From: Pseudomonas oryzihabitans
GTDB lineage: Bacteria; Pseudomonadota; Gammaproteobacteria; Pseudomonadales; Pseudomonadaceae
Direction of reading: 5' to 3'
Assembly: GCF_014522265.1 (NCBI RefSeq)
Contig: NZ_CP017024.1
Span: 4,226,501-4,290,500, forward strand
DNA length: 64,000 nt
Position numbers and translations under genes: made by a program. Within the stretch, counting starts at the first letter, position 1; every line of letters starts with the position of its first letter. The notes below the pieces were generated by a model. The model was not told where the DNA came from, did no database searches, and saw only the letters and a program-made list of their open reading frames with translations. Of this stretch, positions 36,928 through 46,946 are shown piece after piece.

Positions 36928-39900
36928 ATGCCGCCGACGAAGCTTCGCCCTGCGCGTCTGGTCCCCTTGCGCAATCGCCTGCTGGCCATCGCCTTCGCCG
37001 GAATCGTGCCCCTGGCGCTGGTGGCCGGCCTGGGGCTTTGGCTGCTCGTCCAACACCAGCAGCACGAAGCCGAACAGCGAGCCCTGGAGTCCAGCCGCCA
37101 GGCGGCCACCACCATCGAAAGCGAATTGCGCCGCTCGGTGACCATTCTCCAGGCATTGGCCGAGTCGCCCCTGTTGCGGACGGGTGACCTGAGCGATTTC
37201 GACACCCTGGTCGGGCGCATCCTGCCGCTGGTGCCAGGCTGGCGAACGGTGCTGCTCGCCACGCCGGAGGGCGAGGTCGTCCGGCGGATATCGAGCGTCA
37301 ATCGGCCCGCAGGCGGTCCTCTCGCCGAACCGGACAGCTTTGCCGAAGTGCTCGCCCAGCGCCGGCCGGTGATCGGGCAACTGGGCCGCGGCCCCGCCGG
37401 GCTGCTGGCCTTTCCGATCCGGGTCCCGGTGCTGCGCGAAGGTCGGCTGATTTTCGTGCTGACCGCGGTGATGACACCGGAGAGCATCCGCGCAGCGCGC
37501 ATGGCCCGCGCCCTGCCCAAAGCCTGGGTGGGCTCGGTATTCGATCGCCATGGCCTGCGCGTCGCCCGTACCAGCCTGCACGAGGAGAGCCTGGGCGAGC
37601 CGGCCCTGCCAGCTCTGGCCGAGATCCTGGCCCAGCCCGGCGAAGAAGGCGTCGGTACCGCCCGCACCCGGGAAGGTCACGAGGTCTATACGGCCTTCGT
37701 GCGCCTGCCCGATTCCGGCTGGACCGTAACCACGGCGATCCCCACCGAAGAGGTGGCCGCAGCCGCCAATCGCTCCTTCGCGCTCTATGGCGGCGGCCTG
37801 GTGCTGTCGGTGGTCTTCGCCTGGGCGATGGCCCTGCTGCTGTCGCGGCGGATCAGCCGGCCGGTGCAGGCACTGCAAGAGGCCGCCCAGGCGCTGGGGC
37901 AGCGCCTGCCGCCGGTGCTGCCCGACAGCGACGTGCTGGAGATCCGCCAGGTGGGCGAAGCGCTGCTGACCGCGGCCGAAGCCCGCCGGCTGATCGAAGA
38001 GGAACGCGACGACTACCTGCGCAACCTGCAACTGAGCCAGGAGCAGCTGCAACTGCAGGTCGCCGACCTGGAGGTCCTGCAGCGGCTCAATCATCGTCTG
38101 CTGCAGTTGCCCTCGCTGCCGCAGCAATTGCAGGAGATCCTCGCGGTCCTCTGTCGCTTCCACCAGACGTCCCTCGGCTGCGTCTCGCTACTGGAAGACG
38201 GCAAGCCGCCGCAGCTGTATTTCGCGGCCGGTTTCTCGGCGGAAGATCAGGCGCAGCTGGCCACCCTGCCCCTGGCGGAAAGCGCCTGTGCCGCCGCGCT
38301 GCGCAGCGATGCCCGGGTGGTGGTGCCGGCGCTGGCGGCCGCACCCGAGTTCGCCGCCCTGGCCGCCCTGGGCCAGCGCCTGGGCTTCGCCGCCCTGCAT
38401 GCCGTGCCCCTGCGCAGTACCCTGCACGGCACGCTCGGCGCCATCACCGTCCACCTGCCGGAAGCCCGGGAACCCACGCCGCGCCAGCAGCGCCTGGCCG
38501 ACCTGTGCGCCTCCAAGGCGGTGCTGGTGATCGACCGCGCCCGCATCCAGGAGGCCGCCCTGCGGTCGCAACGCCGGTTGCGGGTGGCCCTGGAAAGCTC
38601 CCAGGTCTCCTTCGGCATCGCCGTGCCCGCTGCCGCGGGTGCCTTCAACTGGGACTATCTCAACCCCATCGGCGCCACCACCCTGGACCTCGACGGCAGC
38701 GCTGCGAACGCCCGCCTGCCCTGGGCCAGTGCGCGGATCCTGCAGCTCTGTGCGGAGCACCAGGCCGGTGAGGCGGCCTGGTCCGTCGAAGTGCAAGGTG
38801 CCGATGCCAGCGGCGCCAGTTGCTGGCTGCAGATCAGCGCCACGCCCTTCGACGGCAACGTGGCGGTCTGGTTTCTCGACATCAGCAAGCGCAAGCGCCA
38901 GGAGCAACAGCTGCGCGACAACGACCGGCAAAAGGACGAATTCCTCGCCGTGCTGGCCCATGAATTGCGCAATCCGCTGGCCCCCATTCGCCAGGCGGCG
39001 GCGCTGATCGCCGCGCCCCAGGCCTCGGCCGAACAGCAGCAGCGCAGTTGCCAGACCATCGAGCGACAGGTGGAACGCATGGGCGCCCTGCTCAACGATC
39101 TGCTGGACATCTCGCGCATCACCTTTGGCCGCATCACCCTGCACAACGCCGTCGTCACCCTGCAGACGGTACTCCAGGCCGCCGCCGAGGCGACCCTGGC
39201 GCCCATGCAGGAGAAGCGCCAGACCTTCGCGCTGCACTTGCCTGAGGCGCCCCTCTGGCTGCATGCCGATCCGCTGCGCCTGGAGCAGATCTTCATCAAT
39301 CTGCTGGGCAACGCCGCCCGTTACACCCCGGCAGGAGGCCGGATCACCCTCGCCGTGCAGGCGAGCGAGACCGAGGTGCGGGTAGACATCGCCGACAACG
39401 GCATCGGCATCGCCCCCGAGCGCCTGGCGGACCTGTTCCAGATGTTCGGCCAGCTCGATCCGCGCCTTACCGAGCGCTCGCCCGGGCTGGGCATCGGCCT
39501 GGCCCTTTCCCGCGAACTGGCGCGGTTGCAGGGTGGCGACATCACCGTGACCAGCGCCGGCCTGGGTCAGGGCAGCCGCTTCACCGTGAGCCTGCCGCTG
39601 ACGGTGGCGCCACCCACCAGCGCGCTGGAGACCGTGGCCGCCGCCTCGGCAGCGCCCGCCACTCGCCGGATCCTGGTCGCCGACGACAACCCCGACATCG
39701 CCGACACCATCGCCGAACTCCTCGAGCTGGATGGCCACGAAGTGCGGGTCGCCTACGATGGCCAGCAAGCCCTGACGCTGTTCCAGAGCTATGGCCCCGA
39801 GATCGTCATCTCCGACATCGGCATGCCCGGCCTGACCGGTCACCAGCTGGCCCGGGCGATCCGCGCCACCCCGGACGGCCAGGCGGTCAGGCTGATCGCG

Positions 39901-40014
39901 ATGACCGGCTGGGGCCAGCCCCAGGACCAGGCCGAGGCCCTGGCGGCCGGCTTCGATCATCACCTGACCAAGCCAGCCGACATGCGGACCCTCTACGCCC
40001 TGGTGGGCGCCTAG
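36928..40014 (+). CDS. Membrane-bound hybrid histidine kinase with GAF and PAS domains
   Basis: 1028 residues. Order: membrane helix 1 (about 16-38), dCache-like periplasmic sensor, membrane helix 2 (about 286-306), HAMP, coiled coil, GAF (about 395-540), PAS (about 550-660), HisKA with phospho-acceptor His678 in HELRNPLAPIRQ, HATPase with DNGIGIAPERL and GIGLALS, and a C-terminal receiver with Asp963 in ISDIGMPG. The receiver may return phosphate or feed another phosphotransfer protein. No separate response regulator adjoins it. Its stop overlaps that of the convergent permease gene by four bases. Signal unknown; chemoreceptor-like periplasmic sensing is likely. Confidence 0.9.
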   Translation: MPPTKLRPARLVPLRNRLLAIAFAGIVPLALVAGLGLWLLVQHQQHEAEQRALESSRQAATTIESELRRSVTILQALAESPLLRTGDLSDFDTLVGRILPLVPGWRTVLLATPEGEVVRRISSVNRPAGGPLAEPDSFAEVLAQRRPVIGQLGRGPAGLLAFPIRVPVLREGRLIFVLTAVMTPESIRAARMARALPKAWVGSVFDRHGLRVARTSLHEESLGEPALPALAEILAQPGEEGVGTARTREGHEVYTAFVRLPDSGWTVTTAIPTEEVAAAANRSFALYGGGLVLSVVFAWAMALLLSRRISRPVQALQEAAQALGQRLPPVLPDSDVLEIRQVGEALLTAAEARRLIEEERDDYLRNLQLSQEQLQLQVADLEVLQRLNHRLLQLPSLPQQLQEILAVLCRFHQTSLGCVSLLEDGKPPQLYFAAGFSAEDQAQLATLPLAESACAAALRSDARVVVPALAAAPEFAALAALGQRLGFAALHAVPLRSTLHGTLGAITVHLPEAREPTPRQQRLADLCASKAVLVIDRARIQEAALRSQRRLRVALESSQVSFGIAVPAAAGAFNWDYLNPIGATTLDLDGSAANARLPWASARILQLCAEHQAGEAAWSVEVQGADASGASCWLQISATPFDGNVAVWFLDISKRKRQEQQLRDNDRQKDEFLAVLAHELRNPLAPIRQAAALIAAPQASAEQQQRSCQTIERQVERMGALLNDLLDISRITFGRITLHNAVVTLQTVLQAAAEATLAPMQEKRQTFALHLPEAPLWLHADPLRLEQIFINLLGNAARYTPAGGRITLAVQASETEVRVDIADNGIGIAPERLADLFQMFGQLDPRLTERSPGLGIGLALSRELARLQGGDITVTSAGLGQGSRFTVSLPLTVAPPTSALETVAAASAAPATRRILVADDNPDIADTIAELLELDGHEVRVAYDGQQALTLFQSYGPEIVISDIGMPGLTGHQLARAIRATPDGQAVRLIAMTGWGQPQDQAEALAAGFDHHLTKPADMRTLYALVGA

Positions 40015-41327
40015 GCGTTGACCCGGTGCGAACCGGCCAGCCGCGTCAGCCCATAGAGCGCCACGCCCACCAGCAGCATCAGCCCGGCGCGCCACCAGGT
40101 CGCGGCGCCCTGCTGGGCCAGCAGTAGCGCACAGGAGCCTAGGGCCAGTACCGGAAAGAGCCAGTGGACGCGGAAATGCGCATGCTCGACCCGGTCGCGC
40201 TTGAGCACCAGCACCGCCAGGTTGGTGCTGATGAACACCACCAGGAGCAGTAGCACCACGGTTTCGGCCAGCACATCCAGGGTACTGGTATAGGTCAGGG
40301 CGATGGCCACCGCGGTGGTGGCGAGGATGGCGATCCCGGGGGTCTGTCGCCGTGGCAGCACCCGGCCGAGCACCGGCGGCAGCAGGCCCTGGCGGGCCAT
40401 GCCATAGGCCAGGCGGCTGGCCATGATCATGGTCAGCAGTGCGCCGTTGGCCACGGCGATGAGGGCGATGACGGCGAACACCCGGGTCGGCACCCCCAGG
40501 CCCGAGGCACCGAGCACGTCCATCAGCGGTGCGCCCGACGCCTTGAGCTGGTCGACCGGCAGCACCAGGGCGGCGCCGGCGCCCACCAGCATGTAAACGA
40601 TGCCGGCGATGACCAGGGCGCCAAACAGCGCTCGCGGATAGACGCGGCTGACGTCACGCACTTCCTCCGCCAGATTGGCCGAGGTCTCGAAGCCGACGAA
40701 GGAATAGAAGGCCAGCAGCGAGGCACCGAGGATGGCCACGGTGGCCGAGGGCGCGTCCACTTCCAGTAGCCGCGCCGGCTCGCCCTGTCCCTGGACGACG
40801 AACCAGGCCGCCGCCGCGACGACGATCACCAGGCCTGACAGCTCGATCAGGGTCATCACCAGATTGACCGACAGCGATTCCCTGATGCCCCGGGCATTGA
40901 GCAGGCCGATGAGCACCAGGAAGGCCAGGCAGACCCAACTGGCGGGCCAGGGCACCAGTGCCTGCAGATAGCCACCGGCAAAGGCCACCGCCAACCCTGC
41001 CGCACTGGTAACCCCGGCGGCCAGCATCGAGAAGCCCACCAGGAAGGACAGCCAGGGCTGCCCGAAGGCTCTCTCGGCGAACACCGCCGCGCCCCCCGCC
41101 CTGGGGTACTTGGTGACCAGCTCGGCATAGGACGCCGCGGTCAGGAGGGCGAACAGCAAGGCAACTAGCAAGGGCGCCCAGATGGCGCCGCCGACCCGGC
41201 CGGCGATGGTACCCGCCAAGGCATAGACCCCCGCACCCAGGACGTCGCCGAGGATGAAGAACAGCAGCATGGGCAGGGTGATGGCGCGTTTGAGCGTCGC
41301 GGTTGCAGGGGAGGATTCCATGGTCAT
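40011..41327 (-). CDS. APC family amino acid/polyamine permease
   Basis: 438 residues, twelve membrane segments. The opening LPMLLFFILGDVLGAGVYALAG and the segment FYSFVGFETSANLAEEVRD are hallmarks of the APC superfamily. MTMESS start at 41327 has a CAGGAG 10 bases upstream; a second ATG at 41321 is possible. It is flanked by two hybrid kinases without sharing a strand with either. Substrate not predictable beyond amino acid or amine. Confidence 0.88.
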   Translation of the reverse strand: MTMESSPATATLKRAITLPMLLFFILGDVLGAGVYALAGTIAGRVGGAIWAPLLVALLFALLTAASYAELVTKYPRAGGAAVFAERAFGQPWLSFLVGFSMLAAGVTSAAGLAVAFAGGYLQALVPWPASWVCLAFLVLIGLLNARGIRESLSVNLVMTLIELSGLVIVVAAAAWFVVQGQGEPARLLEVDAPSATVAILGASLLAFYSFVGFETSANLAEEVRDVSRVYPRALFGALVIAGIVYMLVGAGAALVLPVDQLKASGAPLMDVLGASGLGVPTRVFAVIALIAVANGALLTMIMASRLAYGMARQGLLPPVLGRVLPRRQTPGIAILATTAVAIALTYTSTLDVLAETVVLLLLVVFISTNLAVLVLKRDRVEHAHFRVHWLFPVLALGSCALLLAQQGAATWWRAGLMLLVGVALYGLTRLAGSHRVNA

Positions 41328-41721
41328 GCTCGAAGTGCTCCTGCGCGGTCCGTTCGGGAAGGATTCTGGCGATCCCAAGGGCCGCCGCTTGCCTTCGTAG
41401 AGGTCGCCGACGGCAAGCGGGTTCCGAGGTGCCATCGCTCCTCCCCTGGCGCAAGGGGTCGTTTCCTCAGCGCCACCCAACAGCCGCGTGCCAGCCGCTG
41501 CCGCCGGCCGCCTCCCCTGCCCCGCTCTATCCCGGCGACCTCTACGCCCTGGCCGCTTCGCTTGGTCGCAGCCGCAATCCGGGCAGTAGCCGGGCCGTTC
41601 CTTCCGCCCAGCCTGCCGATCAGCGGCAAGGCCTATCCTGCGTCGCACGAGGCCGCCACACTCTGCCGCTTTCGTGGTCGAACGATGCTCAGACCGCTTT
41701 TTCCCGAGGATCTTCTGCAAG
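41328..41721. other. 394-base gap between divergent permease and kinase genes
   Basis: No gene was supported here. Frames running into it from either side have no family resemblance and poor initiation. It must carry both divergent promoters; no convincing -10/-35 pair, palindrome or repeat was recognised. Confidence 0.5.
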
Positions 41722-44643
41722 ATGAGTGAGGCACCCCTGGCAACGCTGACGCGCGAGGAACTCGAAGCCGAAGTCCTGCGTTTGCGCGCCGCCCTGCGGT
41801 CCACCGAGGACCGCGCCGTGGCCCCGACCGGCGCCATCCGCCGGCCCAGCAAGGCACGCAGCCGCGCCGTGCTGGAGAGCACCACCCAGTTCGCCATCGT
41901 GGTCTGCGACTCCGAGGGGCTCATTACCGACTGGAATCCCGGTGCCGAGCAGGTCATGGGCTGGACCGCCCAGGAAATGATCGGCCAGGATGCCTCGCGT
42001 TTCTTCACCCCGGAGGACCGTGCCAACCGTCGTGCCGAGTACGAGATGGCCAAGGCCCTGCGCGACGGCAGCGCCATCGACGAGCGCTGGCACCTGCGCC
42101 AGGACGGGCAGCGCTTCTGGGCGTCCGGCGAGATGATGGCGCTGAACGATGACGACGACGAGCCCCTCGGCTTCGTCAAGATCCTGCGTGACCGCACCGA
42201 AGAACACCTGGCGGGCCTTGCGCTCAAGGAAACCCAGGAACGCTATCGCCTGGTCGCCGAAGCCACCAACGATGCCATCTGGGACTGGGACTTCGCCTCC
42301 GGGGCGGTGCTCTGGAACGAGGCGCTGCACACGGCCTATGGTCACACCCCCACCGCGGTCGAATCGACCAGCGACTGGTGGCTGGACCGGATCCACCCGG
42401 ACGATCGCACCCGTATCGCGGCCTCCATCCACGCGGTGATCGACGGCGACGGCCTGGTCTGGACCGATGAATACCGCTTCCAGCGCGCTGATGGCTCCTA
42501 CGCGCTGGTGTTCGACCGCGGTCGGGTGATCCGCGACAGCTACGGTCGCCCGCTGCGGATGATCGGCGCCCTGCTGGACATGAGCCAGCTGCAGACGGCC
42601 GAGACCGCCCTGCGCAAGAGCGAGGAACGCTTCCGCGCCATCATCGAGACCATCGGTTCGGCCTTCGCCATCGTCCAGGTCAAGTTCGACGCCGACGACA
42701 AGCCCATCGACTACCGCTTCCTGGAAGCCAACCCGGCCTTCGAACGCCAGGCCGGGGTCAACCTGCGTGGCAAGTGGGTGACCGAATTCGCCCCCAACCT
42801 GGAACAGTTCTGGTTCGATACCTACGGCCACGTGGCCAAGACCGGCGAGCCGGCGACCTTCGAAAACTACGCCAACACCTTCGAACGCTGGTTCGATGTC
42901 CGCGCCGTACGGGTGGGCGATCCCGACGAGCGCCAGATCGCCATCCTCTTCAGCGACGTGACCGAGCGGCGCAACGCCGAGGAACGGCTGCGCATCAGCG
43001 AGGCCCTGGCGCGGGAAAACATCGAGCGGGTACAGCTGGCGTTGTCCGCCGGCGCCATCATCGGCACCTGGCACTGGGACCTGCCCACCGACCGCTTTAC
43101 CGTGGACGAAGCCTTCGCCACGGTCTTCGGTCTCGATCCGCGCCTGGGTCGCGAAGGTCTGAGCCTGGCCCAGGTGGTGACCAACGTCCATCCCGACGAC
43201 AAGGGCGGTCTCGCCCACGCCATCGACGGGGTAATCGCCCAGAGCGGTCCCTTCGCCCACCAGTACCGGGTACGGCGCGCCGACGGCAACTACTACTGGA
43301 TCGAGGCCAATGGCCGGGTCGATCACGCGGCCGACGGCACCCCGTTGCGTTTTCCCGGGGTGCTCATCGACGTCGAGGAGCGGCGGGCGATCGAAGCCGA
43401 ACGGGACAAGGCGCTGGCCGCCTTGCGTACCCTCAACGAGACCCTGGAAATCCGGGTGGCCGAACGCTCGGCCGAACTGATGCAGGCCGAGGAAAAGCTG
43501 CGTCAGTCGCAGAAGATGGAAGCGGTCGGCCAGCTCACCGGCGGTCTCGCCCACGATTTCAACAACCTGCTGGCGGGTATCTCCGGTGCCCTGGAACTGA
43601 TGGCGACGCGCATCGCCCAGGGGCGGTTGCGCGAACTCGATCGCTACCTGATCGCCGCCCAGGGCGCGGCCAAGCGCGCCGCCGCCCTCACCCACCGGCT
43701 GCTGGCCTTTTCCCGGCGCCAGACCCTGGCGCCGCGGCCGGTGGACGTCAACCAGCTGATCGATGGCCTCACCGAACTCATCCAGCGCACCGTGGGTCCT
43801 GGCATCCAGGTGGAGACCGTCGGCGCAGCGGGCCTCTGGTCGGCACTGGTGGACCCCAGCCAGCTGGAGAATTCACTGCTCAATCTGTGCATCAATGCCC
43901 GCGACGCCATGCCCGAGGGCGGTCGCATCACCATCGAGACCGCCAACCGCTGGATGGATCGCGAGAGCGCCCGCGCCCAGGATCTGCCGGAAGGTCAGTA
44001 CCTGTCGCTGTGCGTGACGGATACCGGGGTGGGCATCGCGCCGGAGGTCGCGGCCCGGGTGTTCGAGCCCTTCTTCACCACCAAGCCCATCGGCCAGGGC
44101 ACCGGTCTGGGCCTGTCGATGATCTATGGCTTCGCGCGCCAGTCCGGCGGCCAGGTACGGCTCTACTCCGAGATCAACCAGGGCACCACGCTGTGCATCT
44201 ATCTGCCGCGCTACCTGGGCGAGGCGCCAACCGACGAAGGCCTGACCGCGCGCCGGGAAGTAGCCGGCAGCACCCAGGGCGAAACGGTGCTCATCGTCGA
44301 CGACGAACCGACAGTGCGGATGCTGGTCGTGGATATCCTCGAAGACCTCGGTTATGCGGTGATCGAAGCGGCCGACAGCCTCACCGGCCTGAAGATCCTG
44401 CAATCGGACGTGTCGCTCGACCTGCTGATCACCGACGTCGGCCTGCCCGGCGGCATGAACGGTCGGCAGATGGCTGAAGCGGGGCGCCAGTCGCGTCCGG
44501 GCCTGAAGACGCTGTTCATCACCGGCTATGCCGAGAATGCCGCCATCGGCAACGGGCATCTGGACCCGGGCATGGAAATCCTCACCAAGCCCTTTGCCAT
44601 GGACACCCTGGCGGCCCGGGTACGCGAGATGCTAGGCGTCTAG
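41722..44643 (+). CDS. Soluble multi-PAS hybrid histidine kinase
   Basis: 973 residues from ATG 41722; an ATG at 41674 is in frame but adds unrelated sequence. No membrane helix. Four PAS/PAC modules occupy roughly 45-165, 170-295, 298-430 and 435-570. Next come a short coiled coil, the histidine box GLAHDFNNLLAG (His611), an HATPase domain with TDTGVGIAPEV and GTGLGLSM, and a receiver with Asp905 in LITDVGLPGG. The HDFNN-type box is that of bacteriophytochrome-like and oxygen/light-sensing kinases. No partner regulator is adjacent. PAS modules suggest redox, light or small-molecule sensing. Confidence 0.9.
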   Translation: MSEAPLATLTREELEAEVLRLRAALRSTEDRAVAPTGAIRRPSKARSRAVLESTTQFAIVVCDSEGLITDWNPGAEQVMGWTAQEMIGQDASRFFTPEDRANRRAEYEMAKALRDGSAIDERWHLRQDGQRFWASGEMMALNDDDDEPLGFVKILRDRTEEHLAGLALKETQERYRLVAEATNDAIWDWDFASGAVLWNEALHTAYGHTPTAVESTSDWWLDRIHPDDRTRIAASIHAVIDGDGLVWTDEYRFQRADGSYALVFDRGRVIRDSYGRPLRMIGALLDMSQLQTAETALRKSEERFRAIIETIGSAFAIVQVKFDADDKPIDYRFLEANPAFERQAGVNLRGKWVTEFAPNLEQFWFDTYGHVAKTGEPATFENYANTFERWFDVRAVRVGDPDERQIAILFSDVTERRNAEERLRISEALARENIERVQLALSAGAIIGTWHWDLPTDRFTVDEAFATVFGLDPRLGREGLSLAQVVTNVHPDDKGGLAHAIDGVIAQSGPFAHQYRVRRADGNYYWIEANGRVDHAADGTPLRFPGVLIDVEERRAIEAERDKALAALRTLNETLEIRVAERSAELMQAEEKLRQSQKMEAVGQLTGGLAHDFNNLLAGISGALELMATRIAQGRLRELDRYLIAAQGAAKRAAALTHRLLAFSRRQTLAPRPVDVNQLIDGLTELIQRTVGPGIQVETVGAAGLWSALVDPSQLENSLLNLCINARDAMPEGGRITIETANRWMDRESARAQDLPEGQYLSLCVTDTGVGIAPEVAARVFEPFFTTKPIGQGTGLGLSMIYGFARQSGGQVRLYSEINQGTTLCIYLPRYLGEAPTDEGLTARREVAGSTQGETVLIVDDEPTVRMLVVDILEDLGYAVIEAADSLTGLKILQSDVSLDLLITDVGLPGGMNGRQMAEAGRQSRPGLKTLFITGYAENAAIGNGHLDPGMEILTKPFAMDTLAARVREMLGV

Positions 44644-44652
44644 CATGCCGCC

Positions 44653-45585
44653 CTAGAAGCTGGCGCCGATTTTAAGCGCCACGGTATAGCCCTCGGCCCG
44701 GTTGCGCGTCTCGAATTCCTTGTAGGCGTGCAGCCAGATGGCCGGCAATCCCGAGGAGGGATCGAAGAAGCTGAGCGCCGGCCCCAGCGCCAGCGTCCGG
44801 GCACGGTTGCCGCGGGTCAGGCCGGGAGCGTCGTCGTCGCTGAGCTGGCGGTAGTAGTAGCCGCCCAGCCCCGCGGTCCAGGGGCCGAAATGCTGGCCGA
44901 CGGCGAATTCGTGGCGATACTCCACCCCGCTGCGATAGTCGGTGGCCGCGTTGCGCGCATTGATGTCGACCTGGAAGCTGGACGACAGCTCCAGTCCGCT
45001 CGGGCTGATGTAGCTGGCGTTGAGGATCGGCGAGACCGTCCAGTGGTTGGTCCCGGGGCTGACCAGCCGATTCTTGTCGTAGTCGCCGGTCGGCGCCTGT
45101 ATCGACAGCTGGGTGTTGATGCCGACGCCGGGCGCCGGCTCCCAGGCGAGGATCAGCGGAATCAGCTGCAGATCCGCCGGGCGGAACAGCTCGGCGCTGT
45201 CGCTGAACACCCGCTGCCCACCGGCGTTGATGCCGAGATCGGCGTCCATGCGAAAGAACACCGAGACCGCACCGAAGCCGTAGCGCGCACCGAACAGCTG
45301 CTGGTCGGTCATGCGCAGGTAGGCCAGGCCGATGGCCAGGACATTGATGTTGAAATCGTTGCCATCGTCCTTGCCATGGCTGTCCTTGATCACCCGTGCC
45401 TGGTAGTCGCTGAAGCGCATGCCGAAGGTGCCGACGGGCGTCGACGGCGGCATGAAGCCGGCGCCGAAGTCCTGCACCCCGGCTGCGGTGGTCGGCATGC
45501 CCTTTTCGGTGGCATGGGTGGTGGCGGCCAGTGCGGCGAGCGACAGGACGGCGGCGCGGGTCAGCATTCCGGGCAAAGACGGCAT
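44653..45585 (-). CDS. SphA-family outer-membrane protein (phenol-degradation meta-pathway type)
   Basis: 310 residues from the ATG with GGAGGA 8-9 bases upstream. A signal peptide of about 27 residues ends in TTHA|TEKG. The mature part is a beta-barrel-like sequence with alternating aromatic residues, conserved PTGDYDKNRLVSPGTNHW, and a C-terminal aromatic residue (GASF), as in barrel proteins assembled by Bam. The family is annotated as MetA-pathway of phenol degradation or SphA transporter. It probably moves a hydrophobic compound across the outer membrane. It is preceded on the same strand by a LuxR regulator and may work with the hydrolase at 46947. Confidence 0.8.
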   Translation of the reverse strand: MPSLPGMLTRAAVLSLAALAATTHATEKGMPTTAAGVQDFGAGFMPPSTPVGTFGMRFSDYQARVIKDSHGKDDGNDFNINVLAIGLAYLRMTDQQLFGARYGFGAVSVFFRMDADLGINAGGQRVFSDSAELFRPADLQLIPLILAWEPAPGVGINTQLSIQAPTGDYDKNRLVSPGTNHWTVSPILNASYISPSGLELSSSFQVDINARNAATDYRSGVEYRHEFAVGQHFGPWTAGLGGYYYRQLSDDDAPGLTRGNRARTLALGPALSFFDPSSGLPAIWLHAYKEFETRNRAEGYTVALKIGASF

Positions 45586-45674
45586 GGCGGGATTCCTCCA
45601 GGGCATTCGAGCGGGCGAGCGAGGCCTCACCGGGTGCGTGAGCGCCCGGTCTTGGCATAGGGATCAGGGGAGGA

Positions 45675-46667
45675 TCAGTCCGGCGCGGCGGCGACCTGTT
45701 GCGCGATCTGCGCCTTGCGGTTGACGCCGAGCTTCTCGTAGATGCGCCTCAGGTGATGGCGGACCGTGGCCGGCGCCATGCCCAGGTTGCGGGCGACTTC
45801 CTTGTAGGTCTGGCCGAGGGCGAAGCACTGGGCCACTTCCAGTTCACGGGCGCTGAGGCGCTCCGCCGAACTGCGCCGGCGCGCCTTGAGCAGCAGCAGA
45901 TCGCCCAGCGGCTGAGCATCGAGCTGCAGGGTGCGGCCCTGGTAGGTGCCCTGGGGATCACAGGCGGGCGGCAGGCGATTGCCGTGCCAGCCCTCCCATT
46001 CCCCCGCCAGCAGGGCGGCGAAGCCGGGCTCCATGGACAGCAGCACGCCATAGCGATCGCACACCGCCAGGGCCGTTTCGTCGAAGCTGCCCTGGCTGTC
46101 TCTCAGGGTCGCCAGGGTACGCAGGCAACTCTCGCGCTCGGCATGCAGCAGGTGGGGCATCAGCCATTCCACCAGCTGGCATTCCAGCGCGGTGAAAGGC
46201 GTGGCGGGATCTTCGCGGAACAGCGTGAGGTGCACGCCCAGGCGAGTCTGGTCGTCGGTGAGCACGATGCGCAGGCCATGGGCCAGGCCATACCGCTGCC
46301 CCAGGGCGGCCAGGGCAGGCGCGGCCGTCTGGTCCCGGCAATCGAACAGCTGACAGCGGCCCTGCTCCTGATGCAGGTCGCCCAGGGCGCGGTCGTCGGC
46401 CTTGAGGGCATCCCATTCCCGGGTATAGCTGCGCGGCAGCCCCAACAGGAAGGTGCTGTGCGCCACGGGGGCGCCGTCGCGCCAGGCGGAATTTCCCCAC
46501 CAGGCCTTGTCGAAGGCGACCAGGCACTGCAGCTGCTCCAGGGCCTGGGCATGGAATTCGGTGATGGCCCCGCCACGCAGGCGGGCTTGCAGCGCCAGGA
46601 CGACCTGGCTGAAGCGAGCGACCACCGCGCTGGGCACATTGCAGGAAACGACGGCTGACTGATCCAT
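45675..46667 (-). CDS. LuxR-type transcriptional regulator
   Basis: 330 residues. A long N-terminal domain (about 1-260) without recognised features is followed by a C-terminal GerE/LuxR helix-turn-helix: LSARELEVAQCFALGQTYKEVA, then ATVRHHLRRIYEKLGV. The N-terminal part lacks autoinducer-binding landmarks, so a quorum role is unlikely. It lies between the SphA-like gene (same strand, 89 bases beyond) and the divergent hydrolase, both possible targets. The 279 bases between it and the hydrolase start contain a GGCCCC/GGGGCC hairpin (46707-46723) and probably both promoters. Confidence 0.85.
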   Translation of the reverse strand: MDQSAVVSCNVPSAVVARFSQVVLALQARLRGGAITEFHAQALEQLQCLVAFDKAWWGNSAWRDGAPVAHSTFLLGLPRSYTREWDALKADDRALGDLHQEQGRCQLFDCRDQTAAPALAALGQRYGLAHGLRIVLTDDQTRLGVHLTLFREDPATPFTALECQLVEWLMPHLLHAERESCLRTLATLRDSQGSFDETALAVCDRYGVLLSMEPGFAALLAGEWEGWHGNRLPPACDPQGTYQGRTLQLDAQPLGDLLLLKARRRSSAERLSARELEVAQCFALGQTYKEVARNLGMAPATVRHHLRRIYEKLGVNRKAQIAQQVAAAPD

Positions 46668-46946
46668 GCTACCCCCATTGTTTTGATTGTCTTTGGGTAG
46701 GATGCCGGCCCCCTGACGGGGCCTGGCTTGGGTCCGAGTCTACCGTACCGCTGCGGCGCGCCTATCGTTCAGATGCAGGATAGGCCGCCCTCTGCTACCC
46801 GCGCGTCCGCGCAACGGCCGCGCGCGAACCGGGGTCCAACGCGGGTCGCCATCGTTCATCTGATCGATAGACCCGCCCGTGACCTCCGGCGAGGCTGGCG
46901 GCGACCCGGCGTCCATCCTGGCACCCGGGACCACAGGAGAAGCCCC

